Positions 59,947 through 64,000 of a stretch of DNA of 64,000 nt are shown here, piece by piece. Source of the DNA: Hirundichthys speculiger (Eukaryota > Chordata > Actinopteri > Beloniformes > Exocoetidae); the NCBI GenBank assembly GCA_018398805.1, contig JAGFBZ010000945.1:62001-126000 (forward strand), in the 5' to 3' direction. The notes beneath the pieces are model-generated. The model was not told where the DNA came from. It saw only the letters and a list, made by a program, of their open reading frames with translations, and did no database searches. The translations under genes were made by a program, and so were the position numbers. Within the stretch, counting starts at the first letter, position 1. Each line of letters opens with the position of its first letter.

Positions 59947-60765
59947 CCACCTAACGTTATTATTAGGGGCCAGGTAGCCTAACGTTATTATTAGGGACCA
60001 GGTAGGCTAACGTTATTATTAGGGGCCAGGTAGCCTAACATTATTATTAGGGGCCAGGTAGCCTAACGTTATTATTAGGGGCCAGGTAGCCTAACGTTAT
60101 TATTAGGGGCCAGGTAGCCTAACGTTATTATTAGGGACCAGGTAGGCTAACGTTATTATTAGGGGCCGGGTAGCCTAACATTATTATTAGGGGCCAGGTA
60201 GCCTAACGTTATTATTAGGGGCCAGGTAGCCTAACGTTATTATTAGGGCCAGGTAGCCTAACGTTATTATTAGGGACCAGGTAGCCTAACGTTATTATTA
60301 AGGGGCCAGGTAGCCTAACGTTATTATTAGGGGCCAGGTAGCCTAACGTTATTATTAGGGGCCAGGTAGCCTAACGTTATTATTAGGGACCAGGTAGCCT
60401 AACGTTATTATTAGGGGCCAGGTAGCCTAACGTTATTATTAGGGACCAGGTAGCCTAACGTTATTATTAGGGGCCAGGTAGCCTAACGTTATTATTAGGG
60501 GCCAGGTACCTAACGTTATTATTAGGGACCAGTAGCCTAACGTTATTATTAGGGCCAGGTAGCCTAACGTTTGGGGCCAGGTAGCCTAATGTTTTTGTTA
60601 GGGGCCAGGTAGCCTAACGTTATTTTTAGGGGCCAGGTAGCCTAACATTATTGTTAGGGGCCAGGTAGCCTAACGTTATTGTTAGGGGCCAGGTAGCCTA
60701 ACGTTATTATTAGGGCCCAGGTAGCCTAACGTTATTGTTAGGGGCCAGGTAGCCTAATGTTTTTG
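59947..60765. repeat. 28-bp minisatellite, about 29 units
   Basis: Unit ggggccaggtagcctaacg plus ttattatta, with an aggGAcca variant every few units and gttattgtta or gtttttgtta variants towards the right end. Copies are nearly identical in the centre. Confidence 0.97.
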
Positions 60766-61349
60766 TTCTTATGGTTTGTTAGACTTCATGTCGGTTTTGT
60801 CGGGTTACGTCAGCAAGCACAAGATGATGAGCTCGTCGTGTACCCTTTCAATAGTGGTGAGTACTTCTGCTATTTTATATTGAATCTATGTTTGTACGTG
60901 AACGTGTGGGCCGCTGTGCCAATTTTACAAAACGCAAGCAATGTGTCAAAAATGTAGTAATGCTTGTAAGCCCCGCTGTTGCGGGCATACGTATGTTGTT
61001 AAACGATGTAATCACAAGCTTTATTGGGTTTAAAGGGCCCGGTCATGTGCCCCGCCCCCGGCCCGGCAGTGACATGGCTGGTTTCAACCGGTGCTGCCAC
61101 CTGGTGGACACCATTTTCGCGGCACTCAGGATTCCACAGTTATAGAGACAATCGGACTGTCTATCTATTTCTATCTCTTTGCATCCAACTTCAAGTCAAC
61201 CATCTTGGACGCTTCATTGGAAGCTGCTCCCCTTCGGTTAAATGGACCTCTGTCCCCACATCTGGCCCGTCTCTCTCACATCTCTCTGGGCGAAGATGCA
61301 CCTTCACGCATCCTCATGTGGCGTCCCGTGGGCGGGGGTTTATGCTCGT
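60766..61349. other. Unassigned sequence
   Basis: Contains ggcccggtcatgtgccccg and a gctgccacctggtggacac phrase common in fish repeats. No supported gene. Confidence 0.35.
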
Positions 61350-61440
61350 TAGGGTAGGGTTAGGGTTTGGGTTGTTCTGCTAGGGGCTAGGGTTAGGGTT
61401 AGGGAACGTGACTAACTCTAACCCTAGGGTTAGTCAAGTT
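61350..61440. repeat. Short telomere-like block, head-to-head
   Basis: Several ttaggg units (61,352-61,404) are followed by ctaaccctagggtta (61,411-61,434). On one strand the G-rich units precede the C-rich ones. Confidence 0.85.
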
Positions 61441-62220
61441 CACCGCATAGACGAGAAGCAGAAGCTGCCGCCTCGCAGCCAGGCGGCGAACATGCACGTA
61501 CACGCCAAACCGTGAGAAACCCGGAAATGAAGAATGATTCAAATGACTTGACTCAAAGCTAAATGCAGATTAAAGCGTTCAGGGGCCAGAAACACACACA
61601 GCGGTGACATCAGAGGCTGTGATTATCTGCTCACTGGTATCTGAAGTTGTGAATGAAATTATTGGCGGCTCGCTGGAGGCCACTGACCCCATTAAATCTG
61701 TGATTGGATTTAAATGACTGTTCACGCAGCTACCGAAGGTATGAACACGTCTGCTGCAGCTGCTCCTCATCGTGAATCTCCAGAGTCTCTGCTCGCCGCC
61801 GAAGCGCAAAAAAGACACGTTGTGTGGCCTCACGAGACGACGACGCATCCCGCCGCTATCTGCCTTGTATAAAAACAAGCTTTTGTTTGGCAGATACGGG
61901 TCTCCGGCCACACAGGCGCTTGTCGAGGCTACAGATAGTGCGCGGGTTTGAGCGGGCTGCGGTAAACATTTAGCCCGATAACGTCTGAAGCTGAGAATGA
62001 GAAGAACCGCCGTTCACGCGTATCTTCCCGCATTGCGTCAGGAAACAGCAGGGATGTTTATCTGAGATGATTAACTGTGTATAACTGAGGACGACCTCCC
62101 AGGGACGGCGTCTTCTGATCTTCTGCTGTCCATAAAATCACACTTAAAAAAGTTTCATCCAGGCATGAAAACCGCTCTAGCACCATGCTAGCTCAGTGGA
62201 GGACCGACAGGTGGATCAGT
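61441..62220. promoter_or_regulatory. Candidate conserved non-coding element
   Basis: Unique, balanced sequence between two telomere-like blocks. Motifs include gtgaatgaaattattggcgg, gattggatttaaatgactg and ctgccttgtataaaaacaag. No frame is maintained. Enhancer-like by texture; untested. Confidence 0.4.
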
Positions 62221-62224
62221 GAGT

Positions 62225-63290
62225 TTAACCCTACCGCTAACCCTAACCCTAAATCTATGCTAACCCTAACCCTACGCTAATCCTAACCCTACCCTGACTC
62301 CAACCCTAACCCTAACCCTACCCTAACCCTAACCCTACCCTAACCCTACGCTAACCCTAACCCTAACCCTACGCTAATCCTAACCCTACCCTAACTCTAC
62401 GCTAACCCTAACCCTAACCCTACGCTAACCCTAACCCTACCCTAACTCTACGCTAACCCTAACCCTAACCCTACGCTAATCCTAACCCTACCCTGACTGC
62501 AACCCTAACCCTAACCTAACCCTAACCCTAACCTAACGCTAACCCCTAACCCTAACCTAACCCTAACCCTACCCTAACCTACCCACCCTAACCCTAACCT
62601 AACTCCTAACCCTAACCCTAACCCTAACTACCTAACCTACGCTAACCCTACCCTAACCTAACCTAACCCTAACGCTACGCTAACCCTACCCTAACCCTAC
62701 CGCTAACCCTAACCCTAACTCTAAGCTAACCCTAACCCTAACCCTACACTAATCCTAACCCTACCCTGACTCCAACCCTAACCCTAAGCTAACCCTAACC
62801 CTACCCTAACTCTATGCTAACCCTAACCCTAACCCTACCGCTAACCCTAACCCTAACTCTAACCTAACCTAACCCCTAACCCTAATAACCCTACCTAACC
62901 CTAACCCTAACCCTACCCTAACCCTACCTAACCCTAACCCTAACCCCTACGCTAACCCTAACCCTAACCCTAACCCTAACCCTAACCCTAACCTAACTAA
63001 CGCTAACCTAACCCCCCTAACCCTAACCCTAACCCTAACCCTAACCCTAACCCTAACCCTAACCCTAACCCTAAACCTAACCCTAAACCTAACCCTACGC
63101 TAACCTAACCCTAAACCCTAACCCTACCCTAACTCTACGCTAACCCTAACCCTAACCCTACCGCTAACCCTAACCCTAACTCTGTAACCCTAACCCTAAC
63201 CCTACGCTAACCCTAACCCTACTCTACGCTAACCCTAACCCTAACCCTACGCTAACCCTACCCCTAACTCTACGCTAACCCTAACTCTGC
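62225..63290. repeat. Degenerate telomere-like (CCCTAA)n array
   Basis: About 1.07 kb of ccctaa units, with ccctacgctaa, ctaactctac and cctaaccta variants arranged in a loose higher order. The longest pure run is near 63,017-63,072. A further three units sit at 63,716-63,733. Confidence 0.95.
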
Positions 63291-64000
63291 CTGCCGGTCA
63301 GTCCTGCTCTCAGCCTCACGCAGGAGGAGCCTGAAATGAGGGTTCCTGGACTCTCAGCCGGTCTGGGAACACTTCGGCGTCCTCCCAGGAGGCCTGGACG
63401 AGGCGGCTGTCAGAAAGAGGCCCGGAGACAGATTTCCAAAATAAAAAAAAACGCAACAGGCGGGCTCCAGCTCGTACAGCGGCACGGCTGTAACCCCCGG
63501 AGGCCACGAGCAAACAACTCGGAGGGTCCCAGAGGAGATCTGAACCCTACGAGAAGAGGTTCATTCCAGAACACTTGTATTGATGCCGGTCGTCCTTTTC
63601 TGGTTACCGCAGAAAAAAAAAAAGGGACAAGATGTCCTTTCTGGATGTTTAAAACGTTTAAAGTGATTACAATCTCAAAAAACCTCTGGGTAAACCCGTA
63701 ATCTCATGAATCCGTCTAACCCTAACCCTAACCCCCCCGGGTCAACGTGTCATCGTAGAGTCACAGAGGCGGTGTAGCATTACAGACACAAAAAAAGGGA
63801 TTATATTCTTGAAAAAAGAAAATTCCTACATAGTTTTAATGAACAGATTAGTGAACTCCCCCGTGGAAGGACTCGAAATGAAGCCGTAAAAAGATCAAGC
63901 GTCCCTTTTGAACCCGGAGTAATTACGACGTGCAAACTGCTGATAAATTTGGGCTGAAGACGGGAGGGGAGCCTCTGATGGGTGAAACATGCCATTAAGA
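63291..64000. other. Unassigned; enhancer-like end
   Basis: 63,300-63,720 unique, no gene. 63,860-64,000 (aagccgtaaaaagatcaagc, ggagtaattacgacgtgc, gctgataaatttgggctg) resembles the other conserved-looking blocks and is cut by the window edge. Confidence 0.35.

Noticed and set aside
62225..63290. True chromosome end
   Set aside because: Units are degenerate and unique sequence continues on both sides, so this is interstitial.

Overview
This is nuclear DNA of a vertebrate, almost certainly a teleost fish. Two split genes with GT-AG introns are recognisable by protein similarity: a zc3h3 orthologue and a CYLD-like deubiquitinase. The rest is dense in fish-type DNA transposons (hAT, Tc1/mariner and pogo-like elements, MITEs), LINE 3' tails, microsatellites and minisatellites. 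No bacterial operon, tRNA, rRNA or CRISPR array was seen.

Layout. (1) 1-9,667: most likely a large intron of zc3h3. It holds several transposon copies, an 870-bp ATCC array and a unique block (about 5,200-5,945) that looks like a conserved regulatory element. (2) 9,668-12,760, minus strand: the first three recognisable coding exons of zc3h3. The CCCH zinc-finger exons would lie off the left edge. (3) 12,761-13,899: a head-to-head intergenic interval, probably a shared promoter region. (4) 13,900-27,423, plus strand: a complete CYLD-like gene in 14 coding exons, with CAP-Gly domains, a USP catalytic domain carrying its Cys and His boxes, and an embedded B-box zinc finger. Its introns are packed with hAT and mariner elements, including a 2.6-kb hAT with a perfect 8-bp target duplication. 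(5) 28-46 kb: a region without recognisable genes, with two arrays of one 10-bp repeat, nested transposons, a 560-bp tandem repeat and several unique blocks that look like distal enhancers. (6) 46.5-52.4 kb: nested elements, a 1.2-kb inverted repeat and a foldback element whose arms have become a minisatellite. (7) 52.5-53.2 kb: a GC-rich promoter/5' UTR and an 18-codon signal-peptide-like first exon of an unidentified gene reading rightward. Its first intron would contain the GAAT array, the third copy of a MITE family with a remarkable self-complementary array, a 28-bp minisatellite, and about 1 kb of degenerate telomere-like repeats.

The most useful observation about the host genes is that each shows frame breaks of one type: one extra base, in an interval that contains a run of C or G. 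All splice phases of the CYLD-like gene agree once this is allowed for, so the breaks look more like consensus errors than gene decay. The most unusual DNA structures are the CGATA-GT-TATCG array near 57 kb and the GATATC/GACTAGTCA-studded transposon at 32.6-33.9 kb. Everything here was read by eye. Similarity calls rest on remembered family features, not on a search.
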